NCBI GenBank assembly: GCA_026390535.1
Contig: JAPLFT010000366.1
Coordinates: 1-8,924 of the forward strand
Source: Pseudomonadota bacterium
Lineage (GTDB): Bacteria > Bdellovibrionota > JAFGOL01
DNA: 8,924 bases
Direction: 5' to 3'
Shown in pieces: positions 1-6,600 of this stretch. The notes beneath the pieces are model-generated. The model did not search any database and was not told where the DNA came from. It worked only from the letters and a program-made list of their open reading frames with translations. A program made the translations under genes and the position numbers. Numbering within the stretch: position 1 is the stretch's first letter; each line of letters opens with the position of its first letter.

Positions 1-251
1 GAATTAATAAAAAGGAATTCCCTTGTCTCTTCTGTTACCTCTGCATAAACGCTCAACATATCTATACTCTTTACAAGCATCAGATAATTTTTATGTTTTG
101 AACGTCTTTTTATCTTATCCAGATAATCTATGGCATCCTTGTTAAAAGGATTTACGCCCAAACCATAGGTGGTTTCCGTAGGATACGACAGGACCCAGCC
201 CCTTTCCAGATAATCCCTGCATTCCTCAAGGTTTTTTGCAAATATGGGCAT
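1..251 (-). CDS. Threonylcarbamoyl-AMP synthase, Sua5/YrdC/YciO family (3'-truncated by window edge)
   Basis: The first 83 codons are present and the gene runs off the left edge. Family members make L-threonylcarbamoyladenylate from threonine, bicarbonate and ATP, the first step of t6A modification of ANN-decoding tRNAs in the cytoplasm. The translation shows the family hallmark PTETTYGLG at residues 24-32 and a K-x-R nucleotide-binding motif in KIKRRS (46-51), followed by a hydrophobic strand (YLMLV). The ATG at 251-249 overlaps the purE stop by one base (TAATG). An AAGGAG site (262-257) lies five bases upstream, so the start is well supported and translation is probably coupled to purE. The rest of the YrdC domain, and any C-terminal Sua5 domain, lie outside the window, so Sua5, TsaC and YciO cannot be told apart. 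Confidence 0.85.
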   Translation of the reverse strand, partial: MPIFAKNLEECRDYLERGWVLSYPTETTYGLGVNPFNKDAIDYLDKIKRRSKHKNYLMLVKSIDMLSVYAEVTEETREFLFIN

Positions 252-724
252 TAAATCTCCTTGTTGGCTTTTATAACAGCCTCTTTCATTTTATTTCTGT
301 AATCCTGTAAAAGTTTTTTAAGTTTTTTATCATTAATCGCAAGCAATTGAACCGCAAGAAGCGCGGCATTCTTAGATCCGTCTATAGCCACCGTCGCCAC
401 AGGATATCCGGTTGGCATTTGAACTACGGAATAGAGTGCATCCATACCACCGGTGTTTTTTGAACTCAGTGGAACACCTATTACCGGTATTAAGGTCTTT
501 GATGCCACAACACCCGGAAGATGCGCTGCCATTCCTGCCATAGCAATAATAACCTTTGTCCCTGATTTTTCAGCATCCTTTATATTCTCTTCCACAAGTT
601 CCGGTGTTCGATGCGCAGAGGCAACTATAGTCTTAAAATCTATGCCGAAATCCTTTAAGATATCCGTACAGCCTTTTGAAGTTTCAAGATCCGAACTGCT
701 TCCCAGTAATACCAAAACGTCCAT
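251..724 (-). CDS. purE: N5-carboxyaminoimidazole ribonucleotide mutase PurE (class I)
   Basis: Catalyses the rearrangement of N5-CAIR to CAIR in de novo purine synthesis. The 157-residue protein has the class I length and all expected motifs: GSSSD (8-12) for the ribosyl phosphate, SAHRTPE (36-42) with the conserved catalytic-loop His, AGMAAHLPG (63-71), and the C-terminal VQMPTGYPVATVAI (101-114) and NAALLA segments. An upstream in-frame ATG at 736 would add MEVE and overlap purD by 10 nt. I prefer the ATG at 724 because GGAGG (734-730) sits exactly five bases before it, whereas that site would fall inside the coding sequence of the longer form. It begins two bases after the purD stop, so the two are co-translated. 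No purK is visible in the window. Confidence 0.95.
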   Translation of the reverse strand: MDVLVLLGSSSDLETSKGCTDILKDFGIDFKTIVASAHRTPELVEENIKDAEKSGTKVIIAMAGMAAHLPGVVASKTLIPVIGVPLSSKNTGGMDALYSVVQMPTGYPVATVAIDGSKNAALLAVQLLAINDKKLKKLLQDYRNKMKEAVIKANKEI

Positions 725-726
725 CT

Positions 727-1983
727 CTACCTCCATAGACCAATATCTTTTCTATAATAAGAAGACGACCATGCGATTTTTTCTACGAGTGAATAAGCTT
801 TTTTCCTTGCTTCATTAAGAGTTGTACCAACGGCGGTAACACCCAAAACTCTTCCGCCATTCGTGTAATATTCTCCTTTCTTCTTTATAGTTCCTGCATG
901 AAAAATAAATTCGTTTTTGTCAGTTTTTATATTTTTCAAATTTGGAATATGTACGCCCTTTTCATAATCATTAGGATATCCCTTTTGTGCAATAACAACA
1001 CAGCACGATACCCCATCATTCCATTTAATCGTATAGTTTGACGGAAGTTTTGAAATACTCCCCAGAGGGACCAATATATCCATGATATCTGATTCCATTC
1101 TTGTCAGTATAACCTGAGTTTCCGGATCTCCAAAACGCGCATTAAATTCCAGAACCCTAATATCATCACCCGGACATATCATAAGACCGGCATAAATAAC
1201 GCCGTTGTAATGCATCTTTTCGTTCTTCAATGCTTTTAATAGAGGTTTTATTACCGATGTCTTTATCTTTTCGTCCATACCAACGTCCAGAGGAGCCGGG
1301 CTAACAGCGCCCATTCCTCCGGTGTTAGGTCCCTTATCTCCGTCAAATATTTTTTTATGATCGCGTGAGGTGACAAGAGGAATATAGCTTTGTCCGTCGG
1401 TAAATATCATGTAACTCGCTTCATTACCCTCAAGAAACTCCTCAACCACTACCTTACCGCCAGTTGCTATTCCATAAATGTTTTCAACGGCAGATTCAAC
1501 TTCTTCCATATCCTTGCATATAAAAACGCCCTTACCAGCACAGAGTCCGTCCATTTTTATAACAATGGGAAGTCCAAATTCATCAACCGCACGCATTAAA
1601 GAATTTTTATCAGTAACTGTCTTATATCCCGCCGTAGGAATACCGTGCTTTATCATGAATTCCTTGGCCCAGACCTTGCTGCTCTCGAGCCTCGCACATT
1701 TGCTGTCCGGACCTACCGTAGGAACTCCCTGTTCTCTAAGGGTTTCTGCTAATCCCTTTGACAGCGGGACCTCCGGTCCTATCATAACAAGATCTATTTT
1801 TGATTCTTTGCAGAAAGAAATAATACCGGAGATATCCTCTGAACCGATGGGAATACATTCGGCTATATCTGAAATACCGCCGTTACCGGGAAGAGCATAT
1901 ATTTTTGTCACCATCGGACTCTGAGATATTTTCCATACAAGGGTGTGTTCCCTTCCACCGCTGCCTATTACCGCTACCTTCAT
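727..1983 (-). CDS. purD: Phosphoribosylamine--glycine ligase (GAR synthetase) PurD
   Basis: Ligates glycine to 5-phosphoribosylamine with ATP, the second step of purine synthesis; cytoplasmic. The 418-residue length is normal. The N-terminal domain starts with VIGSGGREH (5-13), then PGNGG (32-36) and GPEVPL (69-74). The ATP-grasp part carries DGLCAGKGV (145-153, usually DGLAAGKGV), EEFLEGNEAS (181-190), the hallmark GPNTGGMGA (218-226), and EFNARFGDPE (279-288) with metal-binding Glu and Asn. The C-terminal domain retains NGGRVLGVTA. The linker near residue 170 (YGIATGG) looks a few residues shorter than in E. coli PurD. The ATG overlaps the preceding YkgJ-like stop as ATGA, and AAGGGGTGA lies about ten bases upstream. 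It is followed two bases later by purE, so this is a purine sub-operon. Confidence 0.97.
   Translation of the reverse strand: MKVAVIGSGGREHTLVWKISQSPMVTKIYALPGNGGISDIAECIPIGSEDISGIISFCKESKIDLVMIGPEVPLSKGLAETLREQGVPTVGPDSKCARLESSKVWAKEFMIKHGIPTAGYKTVTDKNSLMRAVDEFGLPIVIKMDGLCAGKGVFICKDMEEVESAVENIYGIATGGKVVVEEFLEGNEASYMIFTDGQSYIPLVTSRDHKKIFDGDKGPNTGGMGAVSPAPLDVGMDEKIKTSVIKPLLKALKNEKMHYNGVIYAGLMICPGDDIRVLEFNARFGDPETQVILTRMESDIMDILVPLGSISKLPSNYTIKWNDGVSCCVVIAQKGYPNDYEKGVHIPNLKNIKTDKNEFIFHAGTIKKKGEYYTNGGRVLGVTAVGTTLNEARKKAYSLVEKIAWSSSYYRKDIGLWR
730..734 (-). promoter_or_regulatory. Shine-Dalgarno site deciding the purE start
   Basis: The transcript reads GGAGG, then TAGAG (containing the purD TAG stop), then ATG at 724. 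The five-base spacing is ideal for the second of two in-frame ATGs and impossible for the first at 736, because the site overlaps it. This sets PurE at 157 rather than 161 residues. Confidence 0.75.
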
Positions 1984-2528
1984 GTCTGTGTCACCCCTTC
2001 AAGGTTAATTATATGCAAAGGTTTACGTTCCCGCTTCCTTTTTTTCTCTATATCACGACAAAGATTATAATGCGCCTCAAATTCCATCTCATCTATACTA
2101 AACATGTAGTTCCAGGCCTCAATAAACCGTTTTATATATTCCTTGTTTATCACAGAATGATTATTAACTATATTGCACTTGCCCTCAAAATCATAGTTAT
2201 AGGTCATTCCCATAAAGATTCCGTTCTCACTTATGAATGGATAGAAAGGAAAAGTCCTGCAGACAAAACTTCTGTATTTTCTGTCACAGTTCTTATGCCC
2301 CCTACATACGGCCATAATATCATCGTATCCGCAGTCGTCCATAAGATGCATATCTGACTTACTGTCAGGAATAAATTTTTTCCAAAGCTTACAACGGGCA
2401 GAGATATATTCATATTCGCTCGTATATAAAACGGGTATCACAACATTTACTTCACAGCAAATAGGCACACCATGGTTTTTTTTGGAACAGACAGAACCGC
2501 AATCAAAATCCGTGACGGGTGTATCCAA
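1980..2528 (-). CDS. YkgJ-like cysteine-cluster (zinc/iron-chelating) protein, 5' end apparently lost
   Basis: The visible protein has eleven cysteines. These include C10-x3-C14 and the C24-C25 pair near the N terminus, and CDRKYRSFVCRTFPFYPF (81-98). The last resembles the C-x(n)-C-R-x-F-P core of YkgJ/UPF0153 proteins, which are thought to bind zinc or an Fe-S cluster; their substrates are unknown. The best start in frame is a TTG at 2528 with no Shine-Dalgarno site before it. The frame stays open back to 2570 and reads plausible protein (ERLSENYFEKLHQIL) that runs directly out of the ahcY coding region. I infer that the true start and first codons were lost in the deletion that also removed the ahcY 3' end. 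The stop overlaps the purD start (ATGA). Family assignment is by motif resemblance only. If the junction is real, expression may depend on translation arriving from the ahcY remnant. Confidence 0.6.
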   Translation of the reverse strand: MDTPVTDFDCGSVCSKKNHGVPICCEVNVVIPVLYTSEYEYISARCKLWKKFIPDSKSDMHLMDDCGYDDIMAVCRGHKNCDRKYRSFVCRTFPFYPFISENGIFMGMTYNYDFEGKCNIVNNHSVINKEYIKRFIEAWNYMFSIDEMEFEAHYNLCRDIEKKRKRERKPLHIINLEGVTQT

Positions 2529-3451
2529 TATCTGATGGAGTTTTTCAAAATAGTTTTCGCTAAGTCTTTCTTATTCCATAATTCAATCTGCGCCAGCGTC
2601 TGGTTTGAAAATGAACATGACATAACAAACGATGGATGACCTGTTGCACAACCCAGATTAACAAGGCGGCCTTCTGCAAGGAGTATTATCTCTTTTCCAC
2701 CCGGCATTGTGTATTTTGTCACTTGTGGTTTTATCTCTTTCTTCCTCGCTATCTTATGTAATCCTGCAACATCTATCTCATTATCAAAATGACCGATGTT
2801 ACAAACTATCGCCTGGTCCTTCATCTGTTTCATGTGTTCAATTGTTATTACATGATAATTTCCCGTTGCCGTAACAAAGATATCCCCTTCCTTTACAGCC
2901 TCTTCCATTGTGACTACTTCATATCCTTCCATGGACGCCTGAAGCGCACAGATAGGATCTATCTCTGTAACAAGTATCCTGGCACCCATTCCTTTTAAAG
3001 ATTGCACACAACCCTTTCCAACGTCGCCGTAACCGGCAATTACGCAGATCTTTCCGGCTATCATTATATCTGTTGCCCTCTTTATTCCGTCCTGAAGCGA
3101 TTCTCTGCAGCCGTATAGATTATCAAATTTTGATTTTGTAACTGAATCATTAACATTTATTGCAGGGACAAGGAGCGTTCCCTCTTTTTCCATTTGGTAT
3201 AGTCGGTGAACACCTGTTGTTGTTTCTTCAGAAACCCCGTACCATTCCTTAACTATATTACTCCACTTACTATTATTGAGTTCATATGCTTTCTTGATAC
3301 AGCTCATTAAGGCTATTTCATCTTCTGTATCATAGGTCTTTTTTAAGAGTGCAGGATTTTTTTCTATATCATAACCCTTGTGTATCATCAACGTCGCATC
3401 CCCGCCGTCATCAACTATAAGATTAGGTCCTTTCCCGCCTGGAAAACCCAT
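2447..3451 (-). CDS. AhcY central fragment with substrate and NAD-binding domains (part of the broken ahcY)
   Basis: A 334-codon open frame beginning at an ATG (3451) that is simply the out-of-frame reading of the Arg-Trp codons at the deletion junction. It contains IVDDGGD (12-18), SEETTTG (74-80), NDSVTKSKFDNLYGC (101-115) with the conserved catalytic Lys106 and Asp110, the NAD-binding AGYGDVGKG (139-147, family signature 2), CNIGHFD (218-224) and GHPSFVMS (271-278). It also has the roughly 40-residue loop after the DDGGD region (about 28-70) that many bacterial AhcY proteins carry. Residues after about 296 (LAKTILKN...) are unrelated to AhcY: they are out-of-frame reading of the YkgJ-like gene, which the stop codon at 2447 lies inside. 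All catalytic residues of this part are intact, so any inactivation is recent or artefactual. Confidence 0.75.
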   Translation of the reverse strand: MGFPGGKGPNLIVDDGGDATLMIHKGYDIEKNPALLKKTYDTEDEIALMSCIKKAYELNNSKWSNIVKEWYGVSEETTTGVHRLYQMEKEGTLLVPAINVNDSVTKSKFDNLYGCRESLQDGIKRATDIMIAGKICVIAGYGDVGKGCVQSLKGMGARILVTEIDPICALQASMEGYEVVTMEEAVKEGDIFVTATGNYHVITIEHMKQMKDQAIVCNIGHFDNEIDVAGLHKIARKKEIKPQVTKYTMPGGKEIILLAEGRLVNLGCATGHPSFVMSCSFSNQTLAQIELWNKKDLAKTILKNSIRYWIHPSRILIAVLSVPKKTMVCLFAVK

Positions 3452-3666
3452 CTTACGTCAGCCCCTAGTTCCTTTAATGTTTCTATCAATACGGCGGTCT
3501 GTATAGTCATGTGAAGAGAACCGGAGATCCTTGCACCCTTTAATGGTTTCTGTTTTCCGTATTCTTCCCTCAATGCCATAAGCCCAGGCATTTCTTTTTC
3601 TGCCATCGTTATCTCATCTCTCCCCCATTCCGCCAGTGACATGTCTTTTATTTTGTAATCCTGCAT
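3415..3666 (-). CDS. AhcY N-terminal fragment (part of the broken ahcY)
   Basis: An 83-codon open frame. Residues 1-73 are a clean AhcY N terminus: the MSLAEWGR region, EMPGLM (25-30), PLKGARISGSLHMTIQTAVLIETL (41-64) with the substrate-binding His in SLHMT, and GADVRW. The last ten residues (VFQAGKDLIL) are out-of-frame translation of the FPGGKGPNLI segment. The start at 3666 follows CGGAG with nine-base spacing and lies 16 bases after the stop of the secreted-protein gene. As encoded, this polypeptide contains only part of the substrate-binding domain and cannot be a working hydrolase. Confidence 0.75.
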   Translation of the reverse strand: MQDYKIKDMSLAEWGRDEITMAEKEMPGLMALREEYGKQKPLKGARISGSLHMTIQTAVLIETLKELGADVRWVFQAGKDLIL

Positions 3667-3682
3667 TTTTTATTTCTCCGTT

Positions 3683-4321
3683 TTATTTAACTTTTTTGAT
3701 CTCTACTTGATATTTATCAGAAGAATAATCATTTTGACTGTTATATTTAGATACTGATTCGTTTTCTGAGCCACATTCTCCAGGACTTGGACATTTGCCT
3801 CCCTTTGTATTACAAAAGGCCGGTGTAGAGTAATTATCTTTTCCTCTTGGGATAACACTAACACCTTCAATAATTCCCTTGTAGCAAACAATAGAGCCAA
3901 CACAAACAGCGTCTATATTTATGTTTTTTGGTTTATAAGTAGAATAATTCAGCCACTCACATTTACTCAAATCTGTTAGTGCCGGTTCAACTTTTATAAC
4001 TCTGATCCCGCATCTAGAATTTTTATAACCTGGATTAGCCTTGTAATATTCATCATTAACAACGTCGTCCAGATAATCAGCATTGGCAACCTGCTCAAAT
4101 GTTAAACCTGTTTTCATTTGTTCCTGCTGGATCTCTTCAGGAAAAAAACCTGCGTTGGCCCCGCAAAGTTTTGTTATTTTAAGACTAGTCACAGCCATGT
4201 TGTTTGCGTTAGGGGATTCATCAATCAAATTTTTCGATTTAGTACTGTTAGCAATTGTTCTGGAATGTAACGCATTAACGCTAAAAAACAAGAACACCAT
4301 AGTAACTAATACGTTTTTCAT
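3683..4321 (-). CDS. Secreted cysteine-rich protein of unknown function
   Basis: I do not recognise this 212-residue protein. It begins with a clear signal peptide: positively charged MKN, a hydrophobic core VLVTMVFLFFSV, and a V-N-A site that would be cut after Ala17 by signal peptidase I. There is no lipobox Cys. The mature part has eight cysteines (53, 104, 121, 140, 146, 170, 177, 183), an even number consistent with four disulfides outside the cytoplasm. The spacing C140-x5-C146 and C177-x5-C183 occurs twice. The middle (AVCVGSIVCYKGIIEGVSVI) looks beta-rich, and the C terminus is hydrophilic and rich in Ser, Asn and Lys. GGAGGT (4332-4327) sits five bases before the ATG, and 21 bases separate it from the DUF1015 stop. 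It is therefore well expressed in sequence terms, yet it is an envelope protein inside an amino-acid and nucleotide operon. Confidence 0.8.
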   Translation of the reverse strand: MKNVLVTMVFLFFSVNALHSRTIANSTKSKNLIDESPNANNMAVTSLKITKLCGANAGFFPEEIQQEQMKTGLTFEQVANADYLDDVVNDEYYKANPGYKNSRCGIRVIKVEPALTDLSKCEWLNYSTYKPKNINIDAVCVGSIVCYKGIIEGVSVIPRGKDNYSTPAFCNTKGGKCPSPGECGSENESVSKYNSQNDYSSDKYQVEIKKVK

Positions 4322-4342
4322 TTTTTACCTCCACAAAATCAA

Positions 4343-5584
4343 TCAGCTTAATTTATGGACTATCAAACCGTCCCTCAATTTTGGTTCAAACCATGTTGAT
4401 TTTGGCGGCATTATCAGTCCCGCATCAGCCACGTTCATAAGCTGTGCAACAGTTGTAGGATACATGCTGAAAGCTATTTTGCATTCACCGCTGTTGACTC
4501 TTTTTTCAAGTTCCTTTGTTCCTCGTATACCGCCTACAAAATCAATCCTATTATCAGTTCTTGGATCGCCTATGCCAAGTACCGGATGTAAAAGATTATT
4601 CTGCAAAATAGCAACATCCAGGCTCTTTATGGGATCCTTTTCCGGATATGAGCCTTTTTTAGCCTTTAAGGTGTACCATTTCCCATCCATATACATTCCA
4701 AAAGTAGCCGGACTTGTAGGCTTTGGATTATTTGTTTGAGTAACATCAAAATTTCTAGTTACTGCGGTCATGAACTGATCGGTATTCATACCGTTAAGAT
4801 CCTTAACAAGCCTGTTATAATCCATTATCATCAGATGGGATGCAGGAAAATATGTAGCAAGGAAAAAATTATATTCCTCGTCACCCCTGTGTTTTGAATT
4901 TTCATCCCTCTTTTTTGCACCAACCCTGTATGCCGAGGCGGACCTGTGGTGTCCATCCGCTATATAAAGAGTCGGGATCTCTTTAAAGAAACCTACTATC
5001 TGAGCAACTACCTTTTCATCATATATAGGCCATACTTCGTGCTTTATACCGTCAGGAGCTATAAAAGAATATTCCGGTTTATTATTCTTTATCCATGTTG
5101 AAACAGAATTATTCACACCATCGTTATCCCTGTATGTAAGGAATACCACGCCGGTGTTAGCATTTGTTATCTCAACGTGTCGACATCTGTCGTCCTCTTT
5201 GTCTTTTCTGGTCAATTCATGTTTTTTAATAATGTTTTTTTCATATTCCTCTACGGAGGCACAACCCATTATGCCGTATTGTGTTCTTCCGTTCATGGTC
5301 TGGGAATATATGTAGAGCATGGGTTTTTCATCCTGAAAAAGAATACCTTTATTTACCATACTGTTAAAATTGTCTCTTGCTTTTTCATAGACCTTTATAT
5401 CGTAGTGATCCACATTCTTTGGAAGATCTATTTCCGACTTAACAACATGCAGGAACGAATAATCATTGTCCATTGCTTCTACTCTTGCTTCGTCACTGCT
5501 AAGAACATCGTAAGGTTTTGAAGCCACTTTTTCCGAATATTCTTTTTTGGGTCTGATAGCTTTGAACGGTCTTATGGTTGACAT
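4343..5584 (-). CDS. DUF1015 family protein of the serine operon
   Basis: A full-length DUF1015 protein of 413 residues with no signal peptide or membrane segment, so cytoplasmic. Family features are the N-terminal IRPFKAIRP (4-12) and KPYDVLSSDEA (23-33), the charged KHELTRKDKEDDRCRH block (121-136), the hallmark IADGHHRSASAYR (208-220), and the C-terminal GKWYTLK and LHPVLGI-D-RTDNRIDFVGG segments. The molecular function of the family is not established to my knowledge. It often sits beside serA and serC, as here, which points to serine or phosphoserine metabolism. DGHHR resembles the nucleotide- or phosphate-contact motif of ParB/sulfiredoxin-fold proteins, a fold that includes free-serine kinases (SerK, SbnI); that link is my inference. 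The start follows AGGAGG with about ten-base spacing, in a 68-bp AT-rich gap after serA. Confidence 0.92.
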   Translation of the reverse strand: MSTIRPFKAIRPKKEYSEKVASKPYDVLSSDEARVEAMDNDYSFLHVVKSEIDLPKNVDHYDIKVYEKARDNFNSMVNKGILFQDEKPMLYIYSQTMNGRTQYGIMGCASVEEYEKNIIKKHELTRKDKEDDRCRHVEITNANTGVVFLTYRDNDGVNNSVSTWIKNNKPEYSFIAPDGIKHEVWPIYDEKVVAQIVGFFKEIPTLYIADGHHRSASAYRVGAKKRDENSKHRGDEEYNFFLATYFPASHLMIMDYNRLVKDLNGMNTDQFMTAVTRNFDVTQTNNPKPTSPATFGMYMDGKWYTLKAKKGSYPEKDPIKSLDVAILQNNLLHPVLGIGDPRTDNRIDFVGGIRGTKELEKRVNSGECKIAFSMYPTTVAQLMNVADAGLIMPPKSTWFEPKLRDGLIVHKLS

Positions 5585-5652
5585 TAATCCTGTGCCTCCT
5601 AAATTTATTCAGACTATTTAATATACTAATTTATAATACTTAAAAATCTATT

Positions 5653-6564
5653 TTATTTCTCAAAGAATATTCTTATTATTTGTATAACCTCGGCACCTAC
5701 TCTTTCCTGAGCCTCCGCTGTCTGAGCACCTATATGAGGTGTAACACTTACCCTTGCGTGCTTTATAAGATCTATATTTTTGGTAGGTTCCTCAATATAT
5801 ACATCTATACCTGCGCCACCTATCTGGCCGCCATCCAGTGCAGCTATCAGGGCGTTCTCGTCCACTACCCCGCCTCTTGCACAGTTTATTATGTAAGCAC
5901 CTTTTTTCATCTTGGACATTTCATTAGCGCCTATTATTGCAGGTTGTCCCTTTGATATCGGGATATGCAAAGATATAAAATCGGATTTAGCCAGTATTTC
6001 ATCCATGGTTGTCTTCTTGTATCCTGGGACATTCAGGTCCTGTCTTACGTCATAATAAAGGACGTTCATGCCAAGAGCTTTACACCTTGAGGCAAGCTCC
6101 ATCCCTATACGGCCCATTCCAATTACGCCTAGTGTTTTTCCTGATATTTCTATACCGTTGTATATTTTCTTTTCCCATTTACCGTCGCACATTGTTGCTT
6201 TTGAGTCCGCAATGAACCTTGCCAGAGAGAACATATGGGCTAAAGCAAGTTCCGCCACACTTGGTGCGCTTGCTCCGGGTGTATTCATAACGGAAACACC
6301 GTTTTGCTCAGCGAATTTAGCATCAATATTATCTATACCGACTCCACCCCTGATTATCAGTTTCAGTTTTCCTGTTTCAAGTGCGGTCTTGATATGTTTT
6401 TCTCTGACCTTGGTCGCGCTTCTTACAACCACCACATCAAAATCCTTCAGTGCGGTGCCTAATTCCTCATCGCCGTAGAATTTTTCTGCTACATCGTAGC
6501 CGATCTTCTTAAGTTCCGCTATTCCGTTCTTGTCCATACCGTCGGTAATAAGTACTCTTCTCAT
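5653..6564 (-). CDS. serA: D-3-phosphoglycerate dehydrogenase, short form without ACT domain
   Basis: Oxidises 3-phosphoglycerate to 3-phosphohydroxypyruvate with NAD, the first step of phosphorylated serine synthesis. The 303 residues cover only the catalytic and NAD-binding domains of the D-2-hydroxyacid dehydrogenase family. RSATKV (48-53) and GGVGIDNID (73-81) are phosphoglycerate-dehydrogenase-like substrate-site segments, followed by NTPG (94-97), the Rossmann motif GVIGMGRIG (146-154), NCARGGVVDE (227-236) with catalytic Arg230, DVYIEEP (254-260) with the catalytic Glu, and TPHIGAQT (275-282) with catalytic His277. The protein ends right after the final helix, so the C-terminal ACT or ASB regulatory domains of longer SerA proteins are absent and classical serine feedback through ACT is not expected. 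GGAGGT (6577-6572) lies seven bases before the ATG. Neighbouring aminotransferase and DUF1015 genes support SerA over other 2-hydroxyacid dehydrogenases. Confidence 0.92.
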   Translation of the reverse strand: MRRVLITDGMDKNGIAELKKIGYDVAEKFYGDEELGTALKDFDVVVVRSATKVREKHIKTALETGKLKLIIRGGVGIDNIDAKFAEQNGVSVMNTPGASAPSVAELALAHMFSLARFIADSKATMCDGKWEKKIYNGIEISGKTLGVIGMGRIGMELASRCKALGMNVLYYDVRQDLNVPGYKKTTMDEILAKSDFISLHIPISKGQPAIIGANEMSKMKKGAYIINCARGGVVDENALIAALDGGQIGGAGIDVYIEEPTKNIDLIKHARVSVTPHIGAQTAEAQERVGAEVIQIIRIFFEK

Positions 6565-6600
6565 TTTTTATACCTCCAAAAAATTTTACCAAATAACTTT

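Larger units (their letters stand above)
2447..3666 (-). pseudogene. ahcY: Adenosylhomocysteinase gene broken by an internal frameshifting deletion and loss of its 3' end
   Basis: AhcY hydrolyses S-adenosylhomocysteine to adenosine and homocysteine using bound NAD. The N-terminal 73 residues are in one frame and end at GADVRW (TGG at 3450-3448). The protein resumes in the next frame at FPGGKGPN (TTT at 3445-3443). Compared with known AhcY proteins, about 43 residues are missing between these points, including the strongly conserved SCNIFSTQDHAAAAI signature. The implied loss is about 127 nt, not a multiple of three. Homology stops again after ELWNKKD (about 2564). The last 50-odd family residues, including the C-terminal Lys and Tyr that reach the neighbouring subunit's NAD site, are absent. 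A good ribosome site (GGAG, nine bases before ATG 3666) shows that the 5' end is native. An assembly or cloning error is a serious alternative to real decay. Confidence 0.8.

Noticed and set aside
1905..2357. A 150-codon plus-strand open frame across the purD start and the YkgJ-like gene
   Set aside because: Its translation shows no motif, and it is fully covered by minus-strand genes with recognisable domains.
3415..3451. Programmed ribosomal frameshift joining the two ahcY frames
   Set aside because: A frameshift would restore the frame but not the roughly 43 missing conserved residues. There is also no clear slippery heptamer with a downstream structure at the junction.
4083..4739. A 218-codon plus-strand open frame opposite the secreted-protein and DUF1015 genes
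   Set aside because: It is antisense to two genes with strong ribosome sites, and no family motifs are visible; the frame is a shadow of the minus-strand coding bias.
5585..5652. Internal promoter in the 68-bp AT-rich gap before the DUF1015 gene (TTGAGA in the serA end, TATTAT about 19 bases on)
   Set aside because: Spacing is too long and AT-rich gaps give such matches readily; the genes fit a single operon without it.
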